In this document: piece by piece, positions 26,211 to 34,376 of the stretch
Numbering within the stretch: position 1 is the first letter of the stretch
Layout: the number at the start of each line of letters is the position of its first letter
Assembly: GCF_020084865.1 (NCBI RefSeq)
Contig: NZ_CP071953.1
Location: 744,001-808,000, forward strand
Direction: 5' to 3'
DNA length: 64,000 bases
Origin: Candidatus Kaistella beijingensis
GTDB taxonomy: Bacteria; Bacteroidota; Bacteroidia; Flavobacteriales; Weeksellaceae
The notes under the pieces: generated by a model
Databases searched by the model: none
The model's input: only the letters and a program-made list of their open reading frames with translations
Told to the model about the DNA's origin: nothing
Position numbers and translations under genes: made by a program

Positions 26211-26550
26211 TTTTTTTGTTTTTGCAAATTTAGAATTATTTAATGAATGCAATATAAGCTAAGAAATATAGACGCAATAGTCGTAAAGAAAATTCAAAAT
26301 AAAACCTCTTAAAAACACGCGAAGGCTTTTCAATTAGCAATTGAAAACGAGCGAATCAAATCCTACGATTATTGAAAATCATTTGAAAATAAAGAAACGG
26401 TGGGTTTTCAAAGTCTTACCTCGATAAGTGAAACGACTTAGCGTAGATATAATGAATAGCAACTAAACATGTCATTGCTTTCGTTGCGTGATTAAAATTC
26501 AATTTGGTTAGATTCTATTTTGTATTTTTGCAAATCTTAAATAAAAAACA
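26211..26550. other. Divergent spacer between the atp locus and ffh
   Basis: 340 bases without a gene. It holds promoter elements for both flanking genes, a perfect 9-bp palindrome with AGC loop (26327-26347), and further short inverted pairs (AAGTC/GACTT near 26415-26440 and GCAAC/GTTGC near 26459-26487). I cannot match it to a known RNA; an unrecognised small RNA is possible but unproven. Confidence 0.35.
26225..26252 (-). promoter_or_regulatory. Promoter of the ATP synthase operon
   Basis: Minus strand TTG (26252-26250), 17 bases, TAAATTTG (26232-26225). It lies 15 bases before ATG 26210. Confidence 0.5.
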
Positions 26551-27918
26551 ATGTTCAACAGTTTACAGGATAAGTTAGATAAAGCTCTTCACAATATTTC
26601 CGGACGTGGAAAAATCACCGAAATCAACGTTGCAGAAACGGTAAAAGAAATCCGTCGTGCCTTGGTTGATGCCGATGTGAACTACAAAGTTGCGAAAGAT
26701 TTAACCAAAAGAGTTCAGGACAAAGCTTTGGGACAAAATGTTCTCACAAGTTTAACTCCCGGACAGTTGATGACTAAAATTGTTCATGACGAATTGGTGG
26801 ATTTAATGGGTGGAACTCACGAAGGAATCAACCTTTCCGGAAAACCGAGCGTTATTTTGATTGCAGGTTTGCAAGGTTCGGGTAAGACGACTTTCTCGGG
26901 AAAATTGGCGAATTATTTAAAACAGAAAAGAAGCAAAAAACCACTATTGGTCGCTTGTGACGTCTACAGACCGGCTGCGATTGACCAATTGAAAATTTTG
27001 GGAGAACAAACCGGAATCCCTGTTTATACAGAACCCGGAGCAACCAATCCCTCTGCGATTGCTGAAAATGCAGTGAAGTTTGCCAAAGAAAATAATCATG
27101 ATGTGGTAATCGTCGATACAGCGGGACGTTTGGCGATTGATGAGCAGATGATGAATGAAATAAAATCCGTTCACTATTTCATCAAACCGAATGAAACCCT
27201 GTTCGTGGTGGATTCCATGACGGGACAAGATGCGGTGAATACGGCGAAAGCATTCAACGATGCCTTGAATTTTGACGGAGTTGTTTTGACGAAATTAGAC
27301 GGTGATACTCGTGGTGGAGCTGCTTTAACCATTCGTTCCGTGGTTGAAAAACCGATTAAATTTATTTCCACGGGAGAAAAAATGGAAGCGCTTGACGTTT
27401 TCTATCCTGAAAGAATGGCGGACAGAATTCTTGGAATGGGTGACGTGGTTTCCCTTGTGGAGAGAGCGCAGGAACAATTCGATGAAGAGGAAGCAAAAAA
27501 ACTACACAAGAAAATTGCCAAAAATGAGTTTGGTTTTGATGATTTCTTAAAACAAATCAATCAAATCAAGAAAATGGGAAATATGAAGGATTTGATGGGA
27601 ATGATTCCGGGAGTTGGTAAAGCGATTAAAGATGTGGATATTCAAGACGATGCCTTTAAACATATTGAAGCGATTATCCATTCCATGACTCCTGATGAAA
27701 GAAGGCGACCATCCATCATCAACACCCAAAGAAAAAACAGGATTGCAAAAGGTGCGGGAAGAAAAATCGAAGACGTGAATCAGTTGATGAAACAATTCGA
27801 GCAAATGGGTAAAATGATGAAGATGATGCAGGGACCGCAAGGAAAACAGATGATGGAAATGATGAGCAAAGGAATGCCGAAAATGCCTGGAATGGGCGGA
27901 AATCTTTTTGGAAGATAA
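26551..27918 (+). CDS. ffh: Signal recognition particle protein Ffh
   Basis: The GTPase that, with SRP RNA, brings inner-membrane proteins to the translocon. 455 residues: N domain (1-~95), G domain with GLQGSGKTT (about 107-115), DVYRPAAIDQL, DTAGRLAIDEQMM, TKLDGDTRGGAAL, and a methionine-rich M domain (about 320-455) that binds signal sequences and RNA, ending in Met- and Gly-rich residues. Upstream TATTTTTG (26523-26530) is a fair -7 element. The 4.5S-like RNA gene is not recognised nearby. It is followed by a small terminator. Confidence 0.97.
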   Translation: MFNSLQDKLDKALHNISGRGKITEINVAETVKEIRRALVDADVNYKVAKDLTKRVQDKALGQNVLTSLTPGQLMTKIVHDELVDLMGGTHEGINLSGKPSVILIAGLQGSGKTTFSGKLANYLKQKRSKKPLLVACDVYRPAAIDQLKILGEQTGIPVYTEPGATNPSAIAENAVKFAKENNHDVVIVDTAGRLAIDEQMMNEIKSVHYFIKPNETLFVVDSMTGQDAVNTAKAFNDALNFDGVVLTKLDGDTRGGAALTIRSVVEKPIKFISTGEKMEALDVFYPERMADRILGMGDVVSLVERAQEQFDEEEAKKLHKKIAKNEFGFDDFLKQINQIKKMGNMKDLMGMIPGVGKAIKDVDIQDDAFKHIEAIIHSMTPDERRRPSIINTQRKNRIAKGAGRKIEDVNQLMKQFEQMGKMMKMMQGPQGKQMMEMMSKGMPKMPGMGGNLFGR

Positions 27919-27969
27919 TTTGAAGTACCAATTACGAAATTAGAATTAAGAAATTAACAACATGAAAAT

Positions 27970-27999
27970 TCCCGAATTTTGCGATTCGGGATGTTTTTG
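27970..27999 (+). terminator. Terminator of ffh
   Basis: An 8-bp stem around CCCGAAT/ATTCGGG (27970-27977 with 27984-27991), six-base loop, then TTTTT. Confidence 0.6.
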
Positions 28000-28030
28000 A
28001 TTTCTGATTTTTTTATATTAATCATAAAAA

Positions 28031-28055
28031 AATTCCCAACATTGTGTTGGGAATT
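28031..28055 (-). terminator. Terminator of the beta-barrel protein gene
   Basis: Perfect 11-bp stem AATTCCCAACA/TGTTGGGAATT with TTG loop, followed on the minus strand by a run of T. Confidence 0.7.
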
Positions 28056-28075
28056 TATTATCTTATTGATTCTGT

Positions 28076-28597
28076 TTACAGTTTGAAAGTTAAACCTACA
28101 TTTGCGATTGAAAAAGAACTATATCCCACCTCTGCATTTAATCCAAGTGAATTTGTAAACCAGTAATGACCACCTACGTGTCCTCCATATCCTACACCAC
28201 TTGATGAAGTTGAAGGAAGTCCTGAACCTCCGTCATCAAAAGATACATTCACATAACCAAGTTTTGCTCCCACATAAGCATCATATTTTGCATCATTTAC
28301 AAAAACGTAATTACCAACAACACTTGCAAAAAGAAGAGTCCATTTCCAATCTTTTCCAGCCCATGCATTCGCTAGTTTTGTAGATTGATAATCAAGGGAA
28401 GCTCCCAAACGGAATTTGTCGTTTAATTGATATTCATACTGTAGTCCCATTGGTAAACCTGCCTTTGCACCACCTCCAACATAGTTACCACCGAAACCGA
28501 TTTTTGCGGTAATTAATGAATTACCTGTTACTACTTGAGCCTGTGATAGCCCCATTCCAAATACTGCAAATGCAGCTGCTAAAAATAATTTTTTCAT
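28076..28597 (-). CDS. Small outer-membrane beta-barrel protein
   Basis: A 173-residue exported protein with signal peptide MKKLFLAAAFAVFGMGLSQAQ and alternating hydrophobic strands (for example GLQYEYQLNDKFRLGASLDY, AYVGAKLGYVNVSF) ending in the aromatic-rich terminal strand SIANVGLTFKL, as expected for an outer-membrane barrel inserted by BamA. It resembles OmpA/OmpW-type eight-stranded barrels in size. Function unknown. A strong promoter lies just upstream (28620-28650) and a terminator just downstream, so it is transcribed alone. Confidence 0.82.
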   Translation of the reverse strand: MKKLFLAAAFAVFGMGLSQAQVVTGNSLITAKIGFGGNYVGGGAKAGLPMGLQYEYQLNDKFRLGASLDYQSTKLANAWAGKDWKWTLLFASVVGNYVFVNDAKYDAYVGAKLGYVNVSFDDGGSGLPSTSSSGVGYGGHVGGHYWFTNSLGLNAEVGYSSFSIANVGLTFKL

Positions 28598-28619
28598 GAT
28601 TAAAATATTAATTGTGCAG

Positions 28620-28650
28620 CAAATATAAAAAGTTTTTCCTAATTAACAAA
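28620..28650 (-). promoter_or_regulatory. Promoter of the beta-barrel protein gene
   Basis: Minus strand TTTG (28650-28647), 19 bases, TATATTTG (28627-28620), one of the best consensus matches in the window; about 22 bases before the ATG. Confidence 0.6.
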
Positions 28651-28739
28651 TTTTTAACAATTTTTAGAGAATTTTTTTTCAAAATACGTAAAATAACGTA
28701 GTAAAACCTTAAACCTCCAAATAATATAAATTTTCGGAG

Positions 28740-29699
28740 CTATTCATCTCGAAGTCTTTTCTCCTCTTTTCCGTAAGCATTGATAATTTTCCTTACTACT
28801 GGATGTCTTACAACGTCCTCTTCCGTAAGATGCACAAAACCAATTTCCTCCACATCTTTTAAAATTCGCATGGCCTCTTTCAGACCAGATTTCTGTTTCA
28901 TCGGTAAATCCACCTGGCTTGGATCACCTGTGATAATAAATTTTGCGTTGGCTCCCATCCTGGTCAAAAACATCTTCATTTGAGAGTGTGTTGTATTTTG
29001 TGCTTCATCAAGTATTACAAAAGCTTCATCCAAAGTTCTACCCCTCATAAAAGCAAGGGGAGCCACTTCAATCACCTTTTTTTCTATGAAGCCTTCCAAC
29101 TTTTCGTGCGGAATCATATCCCGTAACGCATCATAAAGCGGCTGTAAGTATGGATCGAGTTTTTCTCTCAAATCACCGGGAAGAAATCCCAGACTCTCTC
29201 CTGCTTCAACTGCAGGTCTTGTCAAAATAATTCTCTTAACTTCCTTATCGCGCAGAGCCCGTGCCGCCAATGCGACGCTGGTATAAGTTTTGCCAGTTCC
29301 AGCTGGTCCTATTGCGAAAACCATGTCTTTTTTTTCGGTCTCTTTAACTAATTTTTTGAGATTGGTAGTTTTGGCCTTAATGACTTTGCCATTAACGCCT
29401 TTCACAATGATATCTTGATCGAAAACCAGTTGCTTTTCGGTTTCGTCTTTAATGTTCAAAATATTCTCAACATCTTTTAAAGTAATGGAATTGTTTTTCG
29501 AAATATAGTTTACAATATCGTCAAGTTTCTGCTTTAAAACATCAAGCGCTTGCTGGTTTCCCATCGCGAAAACATAATGATCTCTTCCGGTAATTTTTAA
29601 GGTGGGAAAGCTTGATTTGAGTAGATTAAAATATTGGTTATTTACGCCGTAAAATGTTTTGGCATCAATTCCTGCAAGGTCATAATTCAGTTCAAACAT
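28740..29699 (-). CDS. phoH: PhoH-family ATPase
   Basis: A 319-residue P-loop ATPase of the PhoH/YbeZ group, linked to RNA processing and ribosome maturation. Walker A is GPAGTGKTYTS (near 134), then TRPAVEAGESLGFLPGD, the conserved RP...LGFLPG motif, Walker B VILDEAQNTTHSQMK, and TGDPSQVDLP. The N-terminal part (1-100) holds the KH-like RNA-binding segment usual in this subfamily. In many bacteria the partner ybeY lies next to it; here it does not. It is divergent from the SAM hydrolase gene. Confidence 0.9.
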   Translation of the reverse strand: MFELNYDLAGIDAKTFYGVNNQYFNLLKSSFPTLKITGRDHYVFAMGNQQALDVLKQKLDDIVNYISKNNSITLKDVENILNIKDETEKQLVFDQDIIVKGVNGKVIKAKTTNLKKLVKETEKKDMVFAIGPAGTGKTYTSVALAARALRDKEVKRIILTRPAVEAGESLGFLPGDLREKLDPYLQPLYDALRDMIPHEKLEGFIEKKVIEVAPLAFMRGRTLDEAFVILDEAQNTTHSQMKMFLTRMGANAKFIITGDPSQVDLPMKQKSGLKEAMRILKDVEEIGFVHLTEEDVVRHPVVRKIINAYGKEEKRLRDE

Positions 29700-29774
29700 C
29701 TATAATTGTATTAATTATTATTTTGCTTAAATGTATCAAATAATTTTCAAATAAATGTTTTTTACTTTTCCACA

Positions 29775-29808
29775 TTGAGGGAAAAAATATTTTTTTGCCT
29801 TAAATTTG
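29775..29808 (+). promoter_or_regulatory. Candidate promoter of the SAM hydrolase gene
   Basis: TTG (29775-29777), 23 bases, TAAATTTG (29801-29808). The spacing is at the long end of the accepted range. Confidence 0.4.
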
Positions 29809-29826
29809 CCATTCACGATATTTTAG

Positions 29827-30654
29827 ATGGCAGTTATAACTTTTACTTCAGATTACGGACTTATTGATCACAGGGTTGCTGCGGTGAAAGGTAAGGTATT
29901 AAGTCTGAAGGAAGATGTTAAAGTGATTGATATTTCCCACGATATTCAGGCATACAATCTTTTGCAAACAGCGTATGTTGTAAGAAATGCCTATTCTTTT
30001 TTTCCTGCGGGAACCGTGCACATCATTTCGGTCGACAGCTTTTACCACAAAGACCGGAAATGTATCCTTTATCAAGCGGACGGACATTATTTTATTGCAG
30101 CCGACAATGGCGTATTAAGTTTGATTTTCTATGATATCAAACCTGAAGCTGTTTACGAAATTACGCTGAACAACAGATTTGATGACGAGGTAAATTTTCC
30201 ATCAACTGATATATTTGTACCCGTTGCTGTTCATCTTCAAAATGGGGGCTTACCAGAAGTTATTGGCAGAAAACTGAAAAACCCGAAACAACTTTCTTTT
30301 CCAAGAGCTGTTTTTAATGAAAGCGAAAAAATGATCATTGGTGAAATTATGTATATCGACAATTTTGGAAATGTTGTTTCAAACATAAGCAGGAAGTTTT
30401 TTGAAAAAAATGCCGTTGGTTTCCAAAGCTTTATTGTAAAATTTAGAAATCTTGCTCTGTCAAAAATTTACAATCAGTACACGGATTTGGTTTCCGATTG
30501 GAACAAGGAGCATGAATACCACGGAAAGTCTGCCGCCATTTTCAACGACGCGGGATTGTTGGAGCTTACCGTTTACAAAGGTAACAACACGAGCGGTGCG
30601 AAAAACCTATTCGGACTGAAGGTGGGAGAAAATATTTTTATAGAGTTTGAATAA
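29827..30654 (+). CDS. S-adenosyl-L-methionine hydrolase (adenosine-forming), DUF62
   Basis: A 275-residue enzyme of the DUF62/SAM hydroxide adenosyltransferase family, which splits SAM into adenosine and methionine using water; it is related to the bacterial fluorinase and chlorinase. Seen: ITFTSDYGLIDHRVAAVKG (the substrate-binding Asp and the first loop), then AADNGVLSLIF, and IMYIDNFGNVVSNI in the second domain. These match hydrolases and not the halogenases. The cellular purpose is uncertain, perhaps SAM balance. It is a single gene ended by a bidirectional terminator. Confidence 0.9.
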   Translation: MAVITFTSDYGLIDHRVAAVKGKVLSLKEDVKVIDISHDIQAYNLLQTAYVVRNAYSFFPAGTVHIISVDSFYHKDRKCILYQADGHYFIAADNGVLSLIFYDIKPEAVYEITLNNRFDDEVNFPSTDIFVPVAVHLQNGGLPEVIGRKLKNPKQLSFPRAVFNESEKMIIGEIMYIDNFGNVVSNISRKFFEKNAVGFQSFIVKFRNLALSKIYNQYTDLVSDWNKEHEYHGKSAAIFNDAGLLELTVYKGNNTSGAKNLFGLKVGENIFIEFE

Positions 30655-30675
30655 CAGAAGATAAAATTTTGAAAT

Positions 30676-30710
30676 AAAACAGCCGGCTCAAGTGAACCGG
30701 CTGTTTTTTT
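30676..30710. terminator. Bidirectional terminator between the SAM hydrolase and metalloprotease genes
   Basis: Perfect 11-bp stem AAAACAGCCGG/CCGGCTGTTTT (30676-30686 with 30697-30707), ten-base loop, T run on the plus side and A-rich on the other, convergent genes on both sides. Confidence 0.75.
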
Positions 30711-30725
30711 ATCTTACAAAATATA

Positions 30726-32876
30726 TTACCTGATTACTTTTTTCGTAATGGTTTCCTTAGTAGTTACGATGCTTACAACATAAGTTCCTAAAGGGTAACC
30801 TGACAAATCAACTTTTTCTTCGTACGAACTGATTTTACCTGAGTTTTTGACTAATTTTCCTGAGGTATCAAACATTTGGTATGAAAGAATTTTCTCTTTC
30901 GACAAAATTTTGAAAATATCTTTGGAAACTTTGGTTACGCTCACGGAATTGCCGATAGTTGATTCCGAAGTAGCCAAAGTAATACAGTTGAAAGAAGCAA
31001 CCCAGCCTGCACCGGTTAATCCTGCATCAGAAGTAAATCTCACGGTAATTGCACCAGTAGAATGTGTTGACTGGAATGGTCCCGGAATGGTGGTTCCGCT
31101 TAACGACGAACCATTTGCAAATCGTGGCGACGCGATTGAAGGACCGTCATAAACATTCATGAAGTCGTAACCAGCCTCTGTATCGAATTGCGTGAATGTT
31201 AATTTCAATTTATCGGAAGGATTTGCTGGGTAAAAAGTTTTTACAAAATTCTGCCCATCCTGATAATTTCCAGTTGCACCACCTGTATCGGTAAATAAAG
31301 TACCGCTGCACCAGTTTGCATCGGTAAGCAACAGCTGCTCAAAAGCAAAAGCTTGAGGACCAGAACAATCCGTTCCTACCGCAATTTTGTAGTACGTTCC
31401 ATCCGTTAGATTGGTGAAATTAATGACTTTATTGGTGGTGTTCCCAGCAGTTACAACTGTTCCATCCATCTTAGAAAGCCTGTATTTCCAGCTGGTGGAA
31501 GTATTATCAACAATCGTTGCTGTTGCAGAATTGCTGGTCACGTTCGTAATGCTCATTCCTGTAACCGTTATGGCACAAGAGGTGGTACAATTTGTGCCCA
31601 AACAACCTTTTGAATTTACAGTATTTCTAATTAATGCGGCTGGTTGCGGTCCGAATCCATTCAAAAAATCAATTTTTACAGATGGGACCAAATGACAGTA
31701 ACTCATTATTGTACCACCATTTGTAGGCAGCGGTGCATTACATCCTTCACTATATCCTGCAGAAGGACCACAACCGTCAATGGCTGTACTGTTTCCGTTC
31801 CATGCACAAGCGTGGGTGTGAGGTGATCCCAAACTGTGTCCCATTTCGTGGGTCATCGCCATGATCGTCCACGAGTACACCGGAACATTGGAGTAACTTA
31901 GGGAAATTCCCGAGTAAGCATGTTTGGACGTTGTACAAAGCGAATTTACGTATGCAACGCTGGTTGTCGCAGGTGAATTTACCAAATGAGCCAAATCTCC
32001 GTTGAACGTAGGTCTGTTAGTTCTAAAAGCCGCCAAATTTTGGCTGTATGTCCCGGTATAAGGATCCGCAGTAGTCCAAATGTAGATTTCACTTAAAGCC
32101 ACAGTAATTGCATCGTTGTTATAAAGTGTTCCGATATTATTGTGTACTGCAGTCAACCAGTTTGTTGTAGTTGTTACGTTGCTTCCATTATCTTTGTAAG
32201 GTTGATTACACACTTCATAATAAATGCGGACACAATTATCCGTCTTTTTGGTCGTAAGCATCGCTGGATCATATTTTATTACAGGAAGCTTATTTTCTTC
32301 AATCTCGTCTGCAGCACATTTGAAGGGATTTTCTCCTTTCAGTTTGTGGTCACTGTACGATACAAAGTCTTCAGAATTTTTTGCCTTTCCTAAAATGATG
32401 TTCCCAACGTCTTTAATAGAAGTTACTCCCACCACATCATTATTAAAAAAGCTGATTGCAACCAAAGACTCCTCATCTCCCTTCACAATTCCCTGATAGT
32501 AAACACCCGGTGTATAATTTACTGAACCTTTATCGGTATTCACCTTAAAATCGCTGGTGAAAATATTGTTTTTCACTAATTCTACGGTAATGCTCTTTCC
32601 TTCAAAAGGGAAAGTCATCTCCATTGTCTCTGGCCGCTCGTTGGTAACTCTCTTAATTTCTAATTTATTGAGGTTCATTACGGTAACACCTTCTGCAGCA
32701 GATTTGTAAAGATCTTGCTTCTGCGGCGAACGATCTGTGGTAAAGAGATCGTATTTCACAAAGCTTTTGTTTTTCAGCTGTGCATTCTTAACTTTTTCTG
32801 CAATAGGCTTTAGCTCCTGCGAAAAACCAAATGCGAAAAATGCCAAACTGAAACCCAATTGGAAAATTTTCTTCAT
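30726..32876 (-). CDS. Secreted zinc metalloprotease (M12B-like) with CUB and T9SS sorting domains
   Basis: A 716-residue exported protease. Signal peptide (ending FGFSQ, about 1-19), propeptide (about 20-205), and a reprolysin-like metzincin domain with the zinc motif HEMGHSLGSPH (His343, Glu344, His347, His353) and Met-turn GTIMSYCH. After it come a fibronectin type III-like domain (about 440-515), a CUB domain (WCSGTLFTDTGG..., GYDFMNVYDGPS, about 525-640) and a C-terminal T9SS type A sorting domain (KILSYQMFDTSGKLVKN, YPLGTYVVSI). The cysteine pattern suggests disulfides. The sorting domain and signal peptide mean it reaches the cell surface or medium. Substrates are unknown. No other proteases are clustered with it. 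Confidence 0.92.
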   Translation of the reverse strand: MKKIFQLGFSLAFFAFGFSQELKPIAEKVKNAQLKNKSFVKYDLFTTDRSPQKQDLYKSAAEGVTVMNLNKLEIKRVTNERPETMEMTFPFEGKSITVELVKNNIFTSDFKVNTDKGSVNYTPGVYYQGIVKGDEESLVAISFFNNDVVGVTSIKDVGNIILGKAKNSEDFVSYSDHKLKGENPFKCAADEIEENKLPVIKYDPAMLTTKKTDNCVRIYYEVCNQPYKDNGSNVTTTTNWLTAVHNNIGTLYNNDAITVALSEIYIWTTADPYTGTYSQNLAAFRTNRPTFNGDLAHLVNSPATTSVAYVNSLCTTSKHAYSGISLSYSNVPVYSWTIMAMTHEMGHSLGSPHTHACAWNGNSTAIDGCGPSAGYSEGCNAPLPTNGGTIMSYCHLVPSVKIDFLNGFGPQPAALIRNTVNSKGCLGTNCTTSCAITVTGMSITNVTSNSATATIVDNTSTSWKYRLSKMDGTVVTAGNTTNKVINFTNLTDGTYYKIAVGTDCSGPQAFAFEQLLLTDANWCSGTLFTDTGGATGNYQDGQNFVKTFYPANPSDKLKLTFTQFDTEAGYDFMNVYDGPSIASPRFANGSSLSGTTIPGPFQSTHSTGAITVRFTSDAGLTGAGWVASFNCITLATSESTIGNSVSVTKVSKDIFKILSKEKILSYQMFDTSGKLVKNSGKISSYEEKVDLSGYPLGTYVVSIVTTKETITKKVIR

Positions 32877-33005
32877 AATTTTTACTATTTAATTATTTAT
32901 ATTTACAAAAAAACGGATTTTTTTCGAAAATAACGGAATGATTTACAATTTTAACATTTAAATTCATTCTTCCGTTTTTGCTTAAAAAGAAATTGGTATA
33001 AATAC

Positions 33006-33013
33006 TATCTTTG
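33006..33013 (+). promoter_or_regulatory. -7 promoter element of hemJ
   Basis: TATCTTTG, 15 bases before ATG 33029. An in-frame TTG at 33011 lies inside it, so the start is ATG 33029. Confidence 0.45.
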
Positions 33014-33028
33014 CAAATATTTCTTTTC

Positions 33029-33574
33029 ATGCTTTACACTATAATTAAAGCGGTTCATATCATTTTTATGGTGAGCTACTTTGCGGGCATATTTTATCTC
33101 GTTAGATTGTTTGTTTATTATAAAGATACGGACGCTTTTGATGAATCTAAAAAACAAATACTGCGCGAACAATACATTTTCATGGCTCGAAGATTGTGGA
33201 ACATCATCACCGTTCCCGCAGGAACAATCATGGCAGTCAGCGGATTAGCAATGATTTTTCTCAATTCAGGATTAATGAAAATGCCGTGGTTTCACCTGAA
33301 AATCACCTTTCTTGTCGGACTCGCCATTTATCATTATTGGTGTTGGAAAAAAGTGTTGCAAATCAAAAATCTTAACGGAAATCCTTTACCCATCAAAAAC
33401 ATTAAACTTCGGCAAGCCAACGAAATTGCAACCTTCCTTTTATTTCTTGTGGTTTTTACGGTGATCCTAAAATCAATGGTTATCGAATTATGGTGGCAAT
33501 TAATCGTGGGATTTTTCGTTTTGGTATTTTTAATAATGATGACGGTAAAGTTAGTGAACAAGAAAAAACAATAA
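33029..33574 (+). CDS. hemJ: Protoporphyrinogen oxidase HemJ-like membrane protein
   Basis: A 181-residue four-to-five-helix membrane protein of the HemJ (UPF0093/CopD-like) family that oxidises protoporphyrinogen IX, the penultimate step of heme synthesis. Seen: KAVHIIFMVSYFAGIFYLVRLFVY (His and Arg positions as in HemJ; given in outline), ARRLWNIITVPAGTIMAVSG, and FHLKITFLVGLAIYHYWCW with the second His/Lys set. The start is fixed by the -7 element at 33006-33013. It is followed by gldF after 64 bases; whether they are cotranscribed is not clear. Confidence 0.85.
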   Translation: MLYTIIKAVHIIFMVSYFAGIFYLVRLFVYYKDTDAFDESKKQILREQYIFMARRLWNIITVPAGTIMAVSGLAMIFLNSGLMKMPWFHLKITFLVGLAIYHYWCWKKVLQIKNLNGNPLPIKNIKLRQANEIATFLLFLVVFTVILKSMVIELWWQLIVGFFVLVFLIMMTVKLVNKKKQ

Positions 33575-33638
33575 AAAATACAGGAATTGAAGTTGTTTTG
33601 TAAACTTCCCTCTTTCAACACCCATCTTCCAGCTTATT

Positions 33639-34367
33639 ATGATTGCTATATTTAAAAAAGAACTTTGGAGTTATTTCGGTAACTGGAGCGCGTGGTTAAT
33701 CATTGGTGCTTTCAGTTTGATCGGGACGCTCTTTTTATTTTTCTTCGAGAACGATTCCAATATTTTCGATATCGGAACGGCAAGTTTGCAGAGTTATTTT
33801 GTACTCGTTCCTTGGTTGTTGATGTTCATCATTCCCGCAATTTCTATGAAAACTTTGGCGGAAGAACAACAAGCAGGAACCTTGAACTGGCTTTTTTCGC
33901 AACCCTTGAAAATTTCAGAAATCGTTTTGGGAAAATTTTTGTCGGTTTGGTTGGTCGGGATTTTATGTTTGCTTCCTTCGGTGGTTTATTTGTACACCGT
34001 TTATGTTTTAGGAGTTCCGGAAGGAAATATTGATTTGGGTGCCACTTTCGGCAGTTATTTTGGACTGATTATTTTGACCGCCGCTTTTTCAGCTGTTGGA
34101 ATTTTAGCTTCATCCCTTTCTCAAAACCAGATTATGGCTTATTTGCTCGGCGTTTTTCTTTGTTTCATTTTCTATTTTGGGATTGAGCAATTGGCGAGTT
34201 ACAAACTTTTAGGTGGCGCTGATTATGTACTTTCTAATGTAGGATTTTATCAGCATTTTCTAGGGTTTTCCAGAGGTCTGATTGATGTGGGAGACATTTG
34301 CTATTTTCTTTTAGTCATTGGAATCTGCCTGTTTTTAGCGAAAGTTTTTGTTGAAAAGAAAAAGTAA
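33639..34367 (+). CDS. gldF: Gliding motility ABC transporter permease GldF
   Basis: A 242-residue integral membrane permease of an ABC-2-type transporter required for gliding in Flavobacterium johnsoniae. Six hydrophobic segments; the signature region MFIIPAISMKTLAEEQQAGTLNWL and the helix LAYLLGVFLCFIFYFGIEQL-like segment are typical. gldG follows after 9 bases, so they are an operon; the ATPase partner gldA is elsewhere. Chryseobacterium-type bacteria often do not glide visibly yet keep these genes, so the role may be in surface export. Confidence 0.9.
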   Translation: MIAIFKKELWSYFGNWSAWLIIGAFSLIGTLFLFFFENDSNIFDIGTASLQSYFVLVPWLLMFIIPAISMKTLAEEQQAGTLNWLFSQPLKISEIVLGKFLSVWLVGILCLLPSVVYLYTVYVLGVPEGNIDLGATFGSYFGLIILTAAFSAVGILASSLSQNQIMAYLLGVFLCFIFYFGIEQLASYKLLGGADYVLSNVGFYQHFLGFSRGLIDVGDICYFLLVIGICLFLAKVFVEKKK

Positions 34368-34376
34368 TTTTTAAGC

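Noticed and set aside
29827-30654. Fluorinase or chlorinase
   Set aside because: The motifs match the SAM hydrolase branch and no halogenase-specific loop is visible.
33011-33031. TTG start for hemJ
   Set aside because: The codon lies within the -7 element; ATG 33029 fits family and promoter.
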